Assembly: GCA_017507125.1 (NCBI GenBank)
Contig: JAFWBQ010000119.1
Coordinates: 1-62,526 of the forward strand
Source of the DNA: Lentisphaeria bacterium
Lineage (GTDB): Bacteria; Verrucomicrobiota; Lentisphaeria; Victivallales; Victivallaceae
Direction: 5' to 3'
DNA length: 62,526 bases
The notes under the pieces were generated by a model. It was not told the origin of the DNA and made no database searches. It worked only from the letters and a program-made list of their open reading frames with translations. This document shows positions 28,822 to 37,637 of the stretch, in pieces. Within the stretch, counting starts at the first letter, position 1; the number at the start of each line of letters is the position of its first letter. The position numbers were made by a program, and so were the translations under genes.

Positions 28822-31103
28822 AAAAGTGCGCTGCAACAGTCATAATGCTGTTCGCAGCGCTTTTTTTGCTTCCCTCCTGCGCCTCAACTCAGGAGTGCAA
28901 AAAAAGTGCTGCCGGTACTCTTAAAGTGGGATGGGGCAGACGCTCCATCGCCATGAAGGGGGCTGTCCCCATTACAGGACAGTTTTTCATGCGCGTCGCT
29001 CAGGGGGAGTATACCCCTGTTGAAGCAAGCGCACTGGTCCTTGAAGACTCAAAGGATGCCGTCATTTTTGTTTCCTGCGATGTGGTTTCGGTCAACCCCA
29101 AAGTGCTCATCGCCGCAAAGGAGCTGCTGAAAAAGGAACTCCCCGCCGTGCCGGTTGAAAAAATCATCATCAACGCCACCCATACCCATGCCGGACCCTC
29201 CACGGGGGACAATGTGATCACTTATCCCAACAAGGTGGATATCGTCCCCGGAGAGAAGGTGCAGAAATTCATCGCCCGCCAGATCGCCGACGCCGTGAAA
29301 GAGGCGTGGCAGAGCCGCACTTCAGGCGCCGTCTCTTACGGCTACGGATTCGCCACCACCGGACACAGCCGCCGCGCCATCTATCTGAAAGATATGGGTA
29401 AAAAGATAAAAGCCGGAACCGGTATCGCCGTCAACGGACACTGTGTCATGTACGGAAACACTGCCACTTCTGATTTCGCCTCTTACGAAGCAGGAACTGA
29501 TACCTTCATCAATCTGCTTTACACCTTTGATGCCCAAGGAAAACTCTCAGGCGCCGTCATCAATGTGCCCTGTCCTGCCCAGACCAGCGAAACGGCGTGG
29601 GCATACAACGCAAGTTTCTGGCACAACGTCCGTGAAAAGCTCGCCGCCAGATACGGCAGAAAGATCGGCGTCATCGCCCAGTCCGCCGCCGCAGGGGATC
29701 TTGCGCCCCGGCAGCTCCACTACAAAAATGCGGAAAAAAGACGCTACATGCTCAAGTACCGGGAGCTTATGGAATCCTATGTGAAAAATCCCATGGCCCG
29801 GCCCGCCGTCAACGGTATCGTCGACAAGAATGTTCCCCTTGACAGCAACGAAGTCATCGAACTCATGCGCGCCGAAGATATCGCCAACCGCATCGTCGCC
29901 GCCTTTGATGAAGTCCTGAGCTGGGCAGGTAAAGAGAAGTTTGACTCCCCGGTGCTGAAACATCAGGTCAAAACTTTGCGTCTTCCCAAAAATGATTTCC
30001 CCAAAGCCATCGTGCTGGATGAACAGCGCAAACACGCCGCCAGCATGAAAGAGCGTTTCAAGACCTCCGGCGATCCCATTGCTATGCTGATCCACAACTC
30101 CCGTCTCAACTCCCGCAGACGGCGCATGGCTGCCATCACCACCCGTTACGAACAGACCAGAAAAGAGCCTTACATTCTGACCGATGTCCATGCTGTGCGG
30201 ATCGGCAACATCGCCTTTGCCACCAACCGCTTTGAGCTTTTCCTTGACTATCAGCACCGGATCCAGGGCAGAAGTCCCTTTGAACAGACCTTCATCGTCC
30301 AGCTGACTGTGGATCCCAGAGGCACCGGCAGCTATCTTGCCACGGAAAGGGGCGAAAGAAACAAGGGATACAGCGCCACTCCTTACAGCAATCAGGTCTC
30401 CTTCAAAGGCGGACAGGTGCTGGTCAACGAAACGGTGAAGATGCTTTACGCTCTGAATGACCGTAAACCCGCCCTCCGGAAGAATCCGGCGGTCATCACC
30501 GTTCCCAAAGTCAAAGGTGTTCCCGCCGCTGCGGATTGGGCAAAGGCGCCCCGGCTCAAAGATCTCTGCTCTATCACCACCAATCTTTTGCAGCAGGCTC
30601 CCACCACGCTCCGTCTGCTCCATGACGGGAAGTTTCTCTACGTCAAAGCCAACTGCGGCACCGCTGCCAAAGGGGAAAAGATCCTTGCGCCCCCCGTTTC
30701 AATGGTGCAGCGCGACGGAAGTCTCTGGCAGTATGACAGTATTGAATTTTTCATCGGCAGAAACAAGGACTCCTACCAGTTCATCTTCGCCCCCGGCAAC
30801 AAGCTGACCGACCTCAGCCACAGCGCCGCGGATAAAGTTTCAGGCGTGACCTGGAACGGCAGAAAAGTCCGGGTGACCAGCTCTTTCACCGCCGACGGAT
30901 GGGAGGGCATTCTCGCCATTCCCCTTGATGAACTTGCTTTCACAGGAAAATCCAAAGCCGGTGAATATAAGTTCAACTTCGGCCGCAACGCTTTCTCTCA
31001 GAAGGCAAGCGGCATGACCAACCGCGAAACAGGTGCTTATCTGCCCCTTGACGGCGCCTTCAAAAACATCGCAAACTGCGGCACCCTCAAACTTGCCCGG
31101 TAA
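28818..31103 (+). CDS. Neutral-ceramidase-family lipoprotein with C-terminal CBM9-like domain
   Basis: Predicted exported hydrolase of the neutral/alkaline non-lysosomal ceramidase family, 761 residues. A lipobox LLPSC places the modified Cys at residue 21, so the protein is membrane-anchored. The ceramidase-like domain (about 32-550) begins GWGRRSIAMKGAVPITGQF and contains NATHTHAGPS near 115 (a zinc His of the family) and QSAAAGDLAPRQLHY near 290, matching the serine-bearing GD-x-SP region. A CBM9-like sandwich follows from about 560 to 760. The actual substrate is unlikely to be proven ceramide, since PVC genomes use this fold widely. It is first of three successive homologues. Confidence 0.82.
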   Translation: MKKCAATVIMLFAALFLLPSCASTQECKKSAAGTLKVGWGRRSIAMKGAVPITGQFFMRVAQGEYTPVEASALVLEDSKDAVIFVSCDVVSVNPKVLIAAKELLKKELPAVPVEKIIINATHTHAGPSTGDNVITYPNKVDIVPGEKVQKFIARQIADAVKEAWQSRTSGAVSYGYGFATTGHSRRAIYLKDMGKKIKAGTGIAVNGHCVMYGNTATSDFASYEAGTDTFINLLYTFDAQGKLSGAVINVPCPAQTSETAWAYNASFWHNVREKLAARYGRKIGVIAQSAAAGDLAPRQLHYKNAEKRRYMLKYRELMESYVKNPMARPAVNGIVDKNVPLDSNEVIELMRAEDIANRIVAAFDEVLSWAGKEKFDSPVLKHQVKTLRLPKNDFPKAIVLDEQRKHAASMKERFKTSGDPIAMLIHNSRLNSRRRRMAAITTRYEQTRKEPYILTDVHAVRIGNIAFATNRFELFLDYQHRIQGRSPFEQTFIVQLTVDPRGTGSYLATERGERNKGYSATPYSNQVSFKGGQVLVNETVKMLYALNDRKPALRKNPAVITVPKVKGVPAAADWAKAPRLKDLCSITTNLLQQAPTTLRLLHDGKFLYVKANCGTAAKGEKILAPPVSMVQRDGSLWQYDSIEFFIGRNKDSYQFIFAPGNKLTDLSHSAADKVSGVTWNGRKVRVTSSFTADGWEGILAIPLDELAFTGKSKAGEYKFNFGRNAFSQKASGMTNRETGAYLPLDGAFKNIANCGTLKLAR

Positions 31104-31141
31104 AAGAAGATCAATAAGTAAATGTATAAAGGATGATAACA

Positions 31142-32692
31142 ATGGCAGGTCAACTCAATATCGGCTGGGGCAAAAGGTCTCTTGCCCCCGATTTCCCCGT
31201 TCCCATTCCCGGACAGTTTTACATGCGCGTCTCTCTGGGAACATATACCCCCGTCCTTGCCAGCGCTCTGGTGCTGGAAAACGGTGAAGATCAGGTGATC
31301 TTCGTTTCCTGCGACATGGTTTCCGTGGATCCTGATGTGCTGCTCAAGGTGCAAGCTCTTCTGGCTGCGGAAGTCCCTGCGCTTCAGGGAAACAAGCTCA
31401 TCATCAACGCCACCCACACCCATGCGGGTCCCGGCTCCCGTGATGTGGGGGACTACCCCCGCAATGTGGAAATGAAAGAGGGGGAAGAACTCCGTATCTT
31501 CCTCGCCCGTCAGATCGCTGATGCGGTGAAAGAGGCGTGGGAAAAACGTGCCCCGGGCTCCATCGCCTACGGTTACGGATTCGCCACCACCGGCCACAGC
31601 CGCCGGGTCATTTACATGGATGACATCGGGCTGCGTCTGGGACTGCGTCCCGGCATTGCCATTGACGGACACGGCAAGATGTACGGCAATACCAACGATG
31701 AGATGTTTGCCTCTTACGAAGCCGGTACCGATCCCTTTATCAACCTTTTCTATACCTTTGACAAGGATGAAAAACTGACCGGCGCCGTGGTCAATGTCCC
31801 CTGTCCTTCCCAGACTGGCGAAAATGCCTGGGTGCTTCACGCAAGTTTCTGGCACAACGTCCGTGAAAAACTTGCCGCCAAATACGGCGAGATCGGCGTT
31901 GTGGGACAGGCCGCCGCCGCAGGAGATCTTTCACCCCGTCAGCTCCACTACCGTGCCGCCGAGCTGCGGCGCTATCAGCTGAAGTACCCCGAAAAGATCG
32001 CTGAATACATGGCAAATCCCATGATATTCCCCGGCTATGAAAACCTTTCCCCGGAGGATAAAAAGAGCGCATGTGAAAACAGCTGTATCGAATATATGCG
32101 CGCCGAGGATATCGCCAACCGTATCGTTTCCGCCTTTGATGAAGTCCTGGAATGGGCATCTCAGGAGAAATTTACCGCTCCCGAACTCAAACACGAAGTC
32201 CGGGTGGTGGATCTTCAGCGGCGGATGTTCCCCAGAGAGATGATGGAAGAGGAAAAGAAAAACCACGAAAACTTCATGAAAGATGAGATGATGCTTGAAG
32301 GGGATAAGTGGGAGCAGCTCCGTCATAACTCCATGCTCAACAGCCGCCGGAGCCGCTGCGGCGGCGTGGTGAAACGGTACGAGCTTCAGGAGGAACAGCC
32401 TGTGATCCCCTCTGATATCCATGTGGTGAAGATCGGCAACATCGCCTTTGCCACCAACCGCTTTGAGCTTTATATGGACTATATGCACCGGATCCAGGCA
32501 CGCAGCCCCTTTGAACAGACCTTCATCGTTCAGCTGGTGACAGGTCCCAACGGCAGCGGCAGCTACCTTGCCACGGTCCGGGGCGAGGAGAACAAGGGTT
32601 ACAGCGCTTCCCCCTACTGCAATCAGGTCTCCCCTCAGGGCGGCCAGCAGCTGGTGGAGGAAACACTCAAGGTTCTCAAAGAAATCAGATAA
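31142..32692 (+). CDS. Neutral-ceramidase-family protein, second copy, cytoplasmic
   Basis: A 516-residue homologue of the preceding gene without signal peptide or CBM9-like tail. Shared blocks are NIGWGKRSLAPDFPVPIPGQ, NATHTHAGPGS (near 90), YGFATTGHSRR (near 145), NVPCPSQTGENAW and QAAAAGDLSPRQLHY (near 257). The frame has an ATG at 31133, but the AAAGGA site lies only properly spaced for the ATG at 31142. Loss of the export signal suggests it works on an imported product of the lipoprotein copy, or that the family has another intracellular role; this is inference. Confidence 0.8.
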   Translation: MAGQLNIGWGKRSLAPDFPVPIPGQFYMRVSLGTYTPVLASALVLENGEDQVIFVSCDMVSVDPDVLLKVQALLAAEVPALQGNKLIINATHTHAGPGSRDVGDYPRNVEMKEGEELRIFLARQIADAVKEAWEKRAPGSIAYGYGFATTGHSRRVIYMDDIGLRLGLRPGIAIDGHGKMYGNTNDEMFASYEAGTDPFINLFYTFDKDEKLTGAVVNVPCPSQTGENAWVLHASFWHNVREKLAAKYGEIGVVGQAAAAGDLSPRQLHYRAAELRRYQLKYPEKIAEYMANPMIFPGYENLSPEDKKSACENSCIEYMRAEDIANRIVSAFDEVLEWASQEKFTAPELKHEVRVVDLQRRMFPREMMEEEKKNHENFMKDEMMLEGDKWEQLRHNSMLNSRRSRCGGVVKRYELQEEQPVIPSDIHVVKIGNIAFATNRFELYMDYMHRIQARSPFEQTFIVQLVTGPNGSGSYLATVRGEENKGYSASPYCNQVSPQGGQQLVEETLKVLKEIR

Positions 32693-32707
32693 AAGGCTTT
32701 TCAAATC

Positions 32708-34264
32708 ATGGCAGCTCAACTTAACATCGGCTGGGGGAAACGCTCCATAGCTCCTGATTTTCCCGTTCCTGTGACGGGGCAGTTCTACTTGCGTGTTTCC
32801 ATGGGGGTCCGCACTCCCGTGCTGGCAAGTGCTCTGGTTCTTGAAAACGGCGAAGATCTGGTGGTCATGGTCTCCTGCGACATGGTGGGGATCAGACCCC
32901 GTCTGCTCACTCAGGTGCAGGAGATCCTGAAAACAGAACTCCCGCAGCTGCCGTTTTCCAAACTTTTCATCAGCGCCACCCATACCCACGCCGGGCCGGG
33001 AGGCGCTGAAGTTGCGGAGTTCCCCCGCAATGTGGAAATGGCATCCAATGAGGAAACATTCTCCTTTCTGGCACGTCAGATCGCAGAGGCGGTGAAAGAG
33101 GCATGGGCGAACCGCGCCCCCGGCTCCATCGCCTACGGCTACGGTTTTGCCGAAGTGGGGTTGAGCCGCCGCACCGTCTATACCGACAATATCGGGAAGC
33201 GGGAAAATGCCCGTCCCGGTTTCACCGTCAACGGCAACGCCAAGATGTACGGCAATACAAAGGATGATATGTTCAACTGCTATGAAGCGGGAACAGATCC
33301 CTTTGTAAATTTGCTCTACACCTTTGACAGCAATGAAAAACTCACCGGCGCCGTGATCAATTTGCCCTGTCCTTCACAGACAGGTATGCACGCCTGGGAG
33401 CTTCACGCAAGTTTCTGGCACAACGTCCGTGAAAAACTTTCTGCCCTGCACGGTGAGATCGGCATCATCGCCCAATGCGCCGCTGCCGGGGATCTTTCCC
33501 CCATGCAGCTCCACTATCTTGAAGCTGAAAAGCGGCGCTACGCCCTGAAGTATCCCGAACTCAGAGCCCGCTTCATGGCGGATCCCATGAAGTTCCCCGT
33601 TGATCCGGATGATCCCGGATGTGAGGAGTTCATCGCAAGAAAAAACGAACACTTCTGTTTGGAAATGCTCCGTGCCGAAGATATGGGCAGCCGCATCGCC
33701 GCCGCCTTTGAAGAGGTGCTGGAGTGGGCTTCAAAAGAGAAGTTTTCCGCCCCTGAACTCAGACACGAAATCAGGACCATCTCCCTGAAACGGGAGATCT
33801 TCCCCGAAGAGATATTGGAGGAGGAAAAGAAGAATCACCAGGCATTGATGAATGACTCCATGCTCACAGAGGGAAACAAGTACGTGCAGCTGCAGCACAA
33901 CTCCACGCTCCAAAGCCGCAGAAGACGCTGCGGCGGCGTGGTGGAACGCTGTGCACTTCAAAAGGAACAACCCACACTTCCGGCGGAGATCCATGTTGTC
34001 AAAGTGGGCAATGTGGCCTTTGCCACCAACCGCTTTGAACTTTTTATGGACTACATGCACCGGATCCAGGCGCGGAGTCCCTTTGAGCAGACCTTTATCG
34101 TCCAGCTGACAGGGGATCCCCATCAGTACGGATCATACCTTGCCACAAAAAGGGCGCAGGCCAACAAAGGTTACAGCGCTTCCCCCTACTGCAATCAGGT
34201 TTCCCCCGAAGGCGGTCAGGAGCTGGTTGAAGAAACACTTAAAATATTAAAGGAGATCAAATAA
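32708..34264 (+). CDS. Neutral-ceramidase-family protein, third copy, cytoplasmic
   Basis: A 518-residue protein very similar to the second copy (MAAQLNIGWGKRSIAPDFPV start, SATHTHAGPGG near 90, QCAAAGDLSPMQLHY near 259), also without a signal peptide. It follows after 15 bases and is followed by the isomerase after one base. Copies two and three are clearly closer to each other than to the lipoprotein copy and differ mainly in the 300-400 region, so a local duplication with later divergence fits. No motif appears lost. Confidence 0.8.
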   Translation: MAAQLNIGWGKRSIAPDFPVPVTGQFYLRVSMGVRTPVLASALVLENGEDLVVMVSCDMVGIRPRLLTQVQEILKTELPQLPFSKLFISATHTHAGPGGAEVAEFPRNVEMASNEETFSFLARQIAEAVKEAWANRAPGSIAYGYGFAEVGLSRRTVYTDNIGKRENARPGFTVNGNAKMYGNTKDDMFNCYEAGTDPFVNLLYTFDSNEKLTGAVINLPCPSQTGMHAWELHASFWHNVREKLSALHGEIGIIAQCAAAGDLSPMQLHYLEAEKRRYALKYPELRARFMADPMKFPVDPDDPGCEEFIARKNEHFCLEMLRAEDMGSRIAAAFEEVLEWASKEKFSAPELRHEIRTISLKREIFPEEILEEEKKNHQALMNDSMLTEGNKYVQLQHNSTLQSRRRRCGGVVERCALQKEQPTLPAEIHVVKVGNVAFATNRFELFMDYMHRIQARSPFEQTFIVQLTGDPHQYGSYLATKRAQANKGYSASPYCNQVSPEGGQELVEETLKILKEIK

Positions 34265-34265
34265 A

Positions 34266-35063
34266 ATGAAATTTTCCATGATGACCTATACACTTATGCG
34301 GCAGGGAGGATTCACCCCCGCCGACTGTGTCCGGGTCGCCGCCGAACTTAAGATGGAGGGGATCGACTGGGTGACAACCTATGGCGAAGATCCCGCTTTG
34401 CTGCGGAAAATGAGCGAAGATGCAGGACTCACCATCGCCGCCCATACCATTTTTCTGCGCGTGAAAGAAGAGGGGGAAACACTCCTGAGCGTGGCGGAAA
34501 GATCCCTTGACAACGCCTGTATCCTGGGAGCGCCTCTGGTCATGATCCCCACCGCTCCCATCGCCGGAATCACGTCAAGAGAGGAAAACCATAAGGCATG
34601 GTGCGAAAGACTTGCCGACGTGATGCCCCTTGCAAAAAAACGTGATCTGACGGTTACTGTGGAAAACTTCCCCGGTGCTTTGAGTCCCTTTGTCACCGCC
34701 GATGATTTCTACAAGGCAAAAGAACTCTTCCCTGATCTGCGCCTCACCTTTGACAACGGCAACGCCGCCACCGGTGAAGATCACATCGCAAGTCTCAAAC
34801 GGTGCATCAAAGATGTTGTCCACGTCCATTTGAAAGATTGGGACCGCAGCGAAAGTGCTGTTGAGGGAATGCGCCAGATGCTTGACGGCGCCTGGTATGC
34901 GCCTGCGCTCATCGGCGAAGGCATCGTCGACAGCGTCGCCACCTGTCGCGTCCTCAAGGAAAGCGGCTATGACGGCTTCATCAACATCGAGTATGAAAAC
35001 AACAAGTACCGCGCCGATGAAGGTGTGAAAAAGGTGCTTGAATTTTTGCGCGCCGCACTCTGA
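34266..35063 (+). CDS. Sugar phosphate isomerase/epimerase family TIM-barrel protein
   Basis: A 265-residue AP-endonuclease-2/xylose-isomerase-like barrel, the fold of hydroxypyruvate isomerase, myo-inositol catabolism enzymes and keto-sugar epimerases. Metal-site motifs are TVENFPGALSPFVT (near 138, Glu), LTFDNGNAATGED (near 160, Asp), VVHVHLKDWDRSE (near 182, His) and INIEYENNKY (near 239, Glu). The reaction cannot be set from sequence. It is last in the DegT-ceramidase operon and is followed by a terminator, which ties an isomerase step to whatever the ceramidase-like enzymes release. Confidence 0.82.
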   Translation: MKFSMMTYTLMRQGGFTPADCVRVAAELKMEGIDWVTTYGEDPALLRKMSEDAGLTIAAHTIFLRVKEEGETLLSVAERSLDNACILGAPLVMIPTAPIAGITSREENHKAWCERLADVMPLAKKRDLTVTVENFPGALSPFVTADDFYKAKELFPDLRLTFDNGNAATGEDHIASLKRCIKDVVHVHLKDWDRSESAVEGMRQMLDGAWYAPALIGEGIVDSVATCRVLKESGYDGFINIEYENNKYRADEGVKKVLEFLRAAL

Positions 35064-35086
35064 GCTCGCCCTGATTTACCCTCAAG

Positions 35087-35127
35087 GCTCCTTTGGCTTC
35101 AAAAAAAATGTCAAAGGAGCTTTTTTT
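35087..35127 (+). terminator. Terminator of the DegT-ceramidase operon
   Basis: Stem GCTCCTTTG (35087-35095) with CAAAGGAGC (35112-35120), then seven T. Confidence 0.85.
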
Positions 35128-35130
35128 CCC

Positions 35131-35159
35131 TTGAAATAAATATGGTCAGGAGTTATCTT
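35131..35159 (+). promoter_or_regulatory. Promoter of the phosphofructokinase gene
   Basis: TTGAAA (35131-35136) just after the terminator T run, 17-base spacer, TATCTT (35154-35159). Confidence 0.7.
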
Positions 35160-35197
35160 ATAACAAACATTCAAAATTATCACTATATGGAGTTACT

Positions 35198-36481
35198 ATG
35201 ACCACAGAAGAGTTCCGTATTTCCACTTTGGGAAAACCCCTTTTGAATTCTCCCCTTAAAAATTGCGCCTTTGTGAAAGAGGGCAGCTCCGTCGTTTATG
35301 AGACCGATGCGGCTGTTCTTAAAAAATACATGGAAAAAGGTGAAGAGATCCCCGCCTTTGAATTGGCAGGCCCCCGGGAAAAGATCTTCCACGATCCCGC
35401 ATGGAGCCGCGCCGCGATCTTGACCGCGGGGGGCTTGTGTCCCGGACTCAATGAGGTGATCAAGTTCCTGACCCTGACCCTGAGACAGCGCTACGGCGTG
35501 CCTGTCGTCTACGGGATCCGCTACGGATATCGGGGACTGAATCCCGCTTACGGACTTTCTCCCCTTATGCTTGATGAACAGATCGTTGACAGTATCCACG
35601 AAGAGGGCGGCTCCATTCTGGGCTCTTCCCGGGGCGAAGAGAGCGTTGAAGTGTGTGTGGACACCCTTGTGCGTATGAATGTCAACATGCTCTTCTGCAT
35701 CGGCGGCGACGGTACTTCCCGGGGCGCCCACGCCATCGCCGAAGAGGTGAAAAGCCGCAAACTTGCCATCAGCGTCATCGCCATCCCCAAGACCATTGAC
35801 AACGATATCAGTTTCATTGATACCTCATTCGGATTTGCCACTGCCGTTCTTCATGCGGGCAGAGCTGTAACGGGAGTCCACAATGAAGCCTCAGGCGCCT
35901 ACAACGGCGTGGGACTGGTGAAGGTCATGGGCAGAGACTCCGGTTTCATCGCCGCTTCTGCTACCATGGCGAATCCCTTTGTCAACTACTGCCTTGTGCC
36001 TGAAGAGGACTTTGACCTTGAAGAAGGCGAACACGCACTGCTGCCCCATCTGCTTGAAAGACTCAACCGCCGTCACCATGCCGTCATCATGGTGGCAGAA
36101 GGTGCGGGGCAGAAGTTCTTTGCCGATGAAAAAGAGATGAAAGACGCTTCAGGGAATATCCTCAAGAAAGATATCGGACTTCTGCTCAAAGAGCGGATCA
36201 CCCGCTACTGCAAAGAGCATAACACTGAAGTTTCGGTCAAATACTTTGACCTGGGCTATACCATCAGAAGTATCCAGGCCGAGGGTTCCGACGCCATCTT
36301 CTGCGGCATTCTCGCTCAGAATGCGGTCCATGCCGCCATGTCGGGCAGAACCGATATGATCATGGGACACTGGGCGGGAAGTTTTACCCATGTTCCCATC
36401 TCCCTTGCCACCCGTGCAAGAAAGAAGATCCAGCTTGACAGTCCTCTGTGGACCAGTGTCAAGTCTATCACTATATTTTAA
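35198..36481 (+). CDS. 6-phosphofructokinase, long (group III-like) type, probably ATP-dependent
   Basis: Phosphorylates fructose 6-phosphate in glycolysis. At 427 residues it is longer than E. coli PfkA and resembles the plant/spirochaete long forms. AAILTAGGLCPGLNEVI opens the fold near residue 70. CIGGDGTSRGAH (about 167-178) has Gly where diphosphate enzymes have Asp (GGDD). IPKTIDNDISFIDTSFGFATA (about 195) holds Lys as in diphosphate enzymes. In this subfamily Gly at the first site predicts ATP use even with Lys at the second. Another TIM-barrel gene follows after 27 bases. Confidence 0.88.
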   Translation: MTTEEFRISTLGKPLLNSPLKNCAFVKEGSSVVYETDAAVLKKYMEKGEEIPAFELAGPREKIFHDPAWSRAAILTAGGLCPGLNEVIKFLTLTLRQRYGVPVVYGIRYGYRGLNPAYGLSPLMLDEQIVDSIHEEGGSILGSSRGEESVEVCVDTLVRMNVNMLFCIGGDGTSRGAHAIAEEVKSRKLAISVIAIPKTIDNDISFIDTSFGFATAVLHAGRAVTGVHNEASGAYNGVGLVKVMGRDSGFIAASATMANPFVNYCLVPEEDFDLEEGEHALLPHLLERLNRRHHAVIMVAEGAGQKFFADEKEMKDASGNILKKDIGLLLKERITRYCKEHNTEVSVKYFDLGYTIRSIQAEGSDAIFCGILAQNAVHAAMSGRTDMIMGHWAGSFTHVPISLATRARKKIQLDSPLWTSVKSITIF

Positions 36482-36508
36482 TCCAACTTCAAGGAGCAAC
36501 GTTCAAAG

Positions 36509-37492
36509 ATGAGAAAAGCGACTATTTTTACCGGACAGTGGGCAGACCTCCCCCTGGAAACTGTGGCACAGAAAATGCAGCAGTTCGGCTACGACGGTCT
36601 GGAACTTGCCTGCTGGGGCGACCACTTTGATGTTTTCAAAGGCGCCGCCGACCCCGCCTATTGCCAGGCGAAAAAGGAACTCCTTGCCAAATACGGTCTG
36701 GGCGTCTGGGCCATCAGCAACCATCTGGCAGGACAGCTGATCTGCGACCCCAACTTTGACAGCCGTTCCGATGGTTTTGCCCCTGCAGAGTGCGCGGGCA
36801 ACCCCGAAGCCAAACGGGAGTGGGCCATCGAAAGCATGAAAAATGCCGCCCGCGCCGCAAAGAATATGGGTATTGATGTGGTCAACGGTTTCACCGGCTC
36901 CCCCATCTGGCACATGCTTTACAGCTTCCCTCCGGTTTCCAAAGAGACCATCGCCGACGGATTCAAGTATTTTGCCGACCTTTTCAACCCCATTCTGGAC
37001 GTTTTTGCCGAATGCGGCGTGAAGTTTGCCCTTGAGGTGCATCCCACCGAGATCGCCTTTGACATCGTTACCGCCAAACGGGCGCTGGCGGCTCTTGACA
37101 ACCGCCCTGAGTTCGGATTCAACTTCGACCCCAGTCATCTCCACTGGCAGATGGTGGATCCTGTGAAGTTCATCCAGGCTTTCCCCGACAGGATCTATCA
37201 TGTCCATATCAAGGATGCTGCTCTCACCCTTGACGGCACTTCAGGGATCCTCAGCTCTCATCTGGACTTTGACCAGGTGGGCAGAGGGTGGAACTTCCGC
37301 AGCCCCGGACACGGCGGTGTGGACTTTGAAAGCATCATCCGCGAACTCAACATCATCGGCTATCAGGGACCTCTTTCTGTTGAGTGGGAAGATTGCGGCA
37401 TGAACCGTGAATACGGCGCCGCCGACGCGGCGAAATTTGTCCGCAAGATCGACTTCCCCAAATCAGATATCCAGTTTGACGCTGCATTCTGA
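36509..37492 (+). CDS. Sugar phosphate isomerase/epimerase family TIM-barrel protein
   Basis: A 327-residue xylose-isomerase-like barrel. Motifs: FGYDGLELACWGDHFDV (near 27), GVKFALEVHPTEIAFD (near 170, Glu ligand), FGFNFDPSHLHWQ (near 203, Asp/His), RIYHVHIKDAAL (near 230, His) and PLSVEWEDCGMNREYGA (near 290, Glu). It is longer than the paralogue at 34266 and has an insert around residues 55-110. Its reaction is unknown. It is co-oriented with phosphofructokinase and ends before a strong terminator, so the two probably form one unit. Confidence 0.85.
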   Translation: MRKATIFTGQWADLPLETVAQKMQQFGYDGLELACWGDHFDVFKGAADPAYCQAKKELLAKYGLGVWAISNHLAGQLICDPNFDSRSDGFAPAECAGNPEAKREWAIESMKNAARAAKNMGIDVVNGFTGSPIWHMLYSFPPVSKETIADGFKYFADLFNPILDVFAECGVKFALEVHPTEIAFDIVTAKRALAALDNRPEFGFNFDPSHLHWQMVDPVKFIQAFPDRIYHVHIKDAALTLDGTSGILSSHLDFDQVGRGWNFRSPGHGGVDFESIIRELNIIGYQGPLSVEWEDCGMNREYGAADAAKFVRKIDFPKSDIQFDAAF

Positions 37493-37508
37493 AATCTTTC
37501 CTGACGCA

Positions 37509-37554
37509 AACTCTGTTTCCTGCGGAAAAACTTTTCCGGGAAACAGAGTTTTTT
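37509..37554 (+). terminator. Terminator after the isomerase gene
   Basis: Stem AACTCTGTTTCC (37509-37520) with GGAAACAGAGTT (37539-37550) and a T run. The loop itself can form the small stem CGGAAAA/TTTTCCG. Confidence 0.85.
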
Positions 37555-37555
37555 C

Positions 37556-37584
37556 TTGCCAATTTCCCGATCCGGGTGTATATT
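37556..37584 (+). promoter_or_regulatory. Promoter of the flippase-like gene
   Basis: TTGCCA (37556-37561), 17-base spacer, TATATT (37579-37584), directly after a terminator. Confidence 0.7.
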
Positions 37585-37637
37585 ATCATGAAGGTAAAAA
37601 GTGTGTAGGTAAATATCCCCTGAAAGAGTGTGAATCC

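Noticed and set aside
27502..28836. A 444-codon minus-strand frame opposite the DegT gene
   Set aside because: It mirrors the aminotransferase almost exactly; the plus-strand gene has all family motifs, a promoter and coupling.
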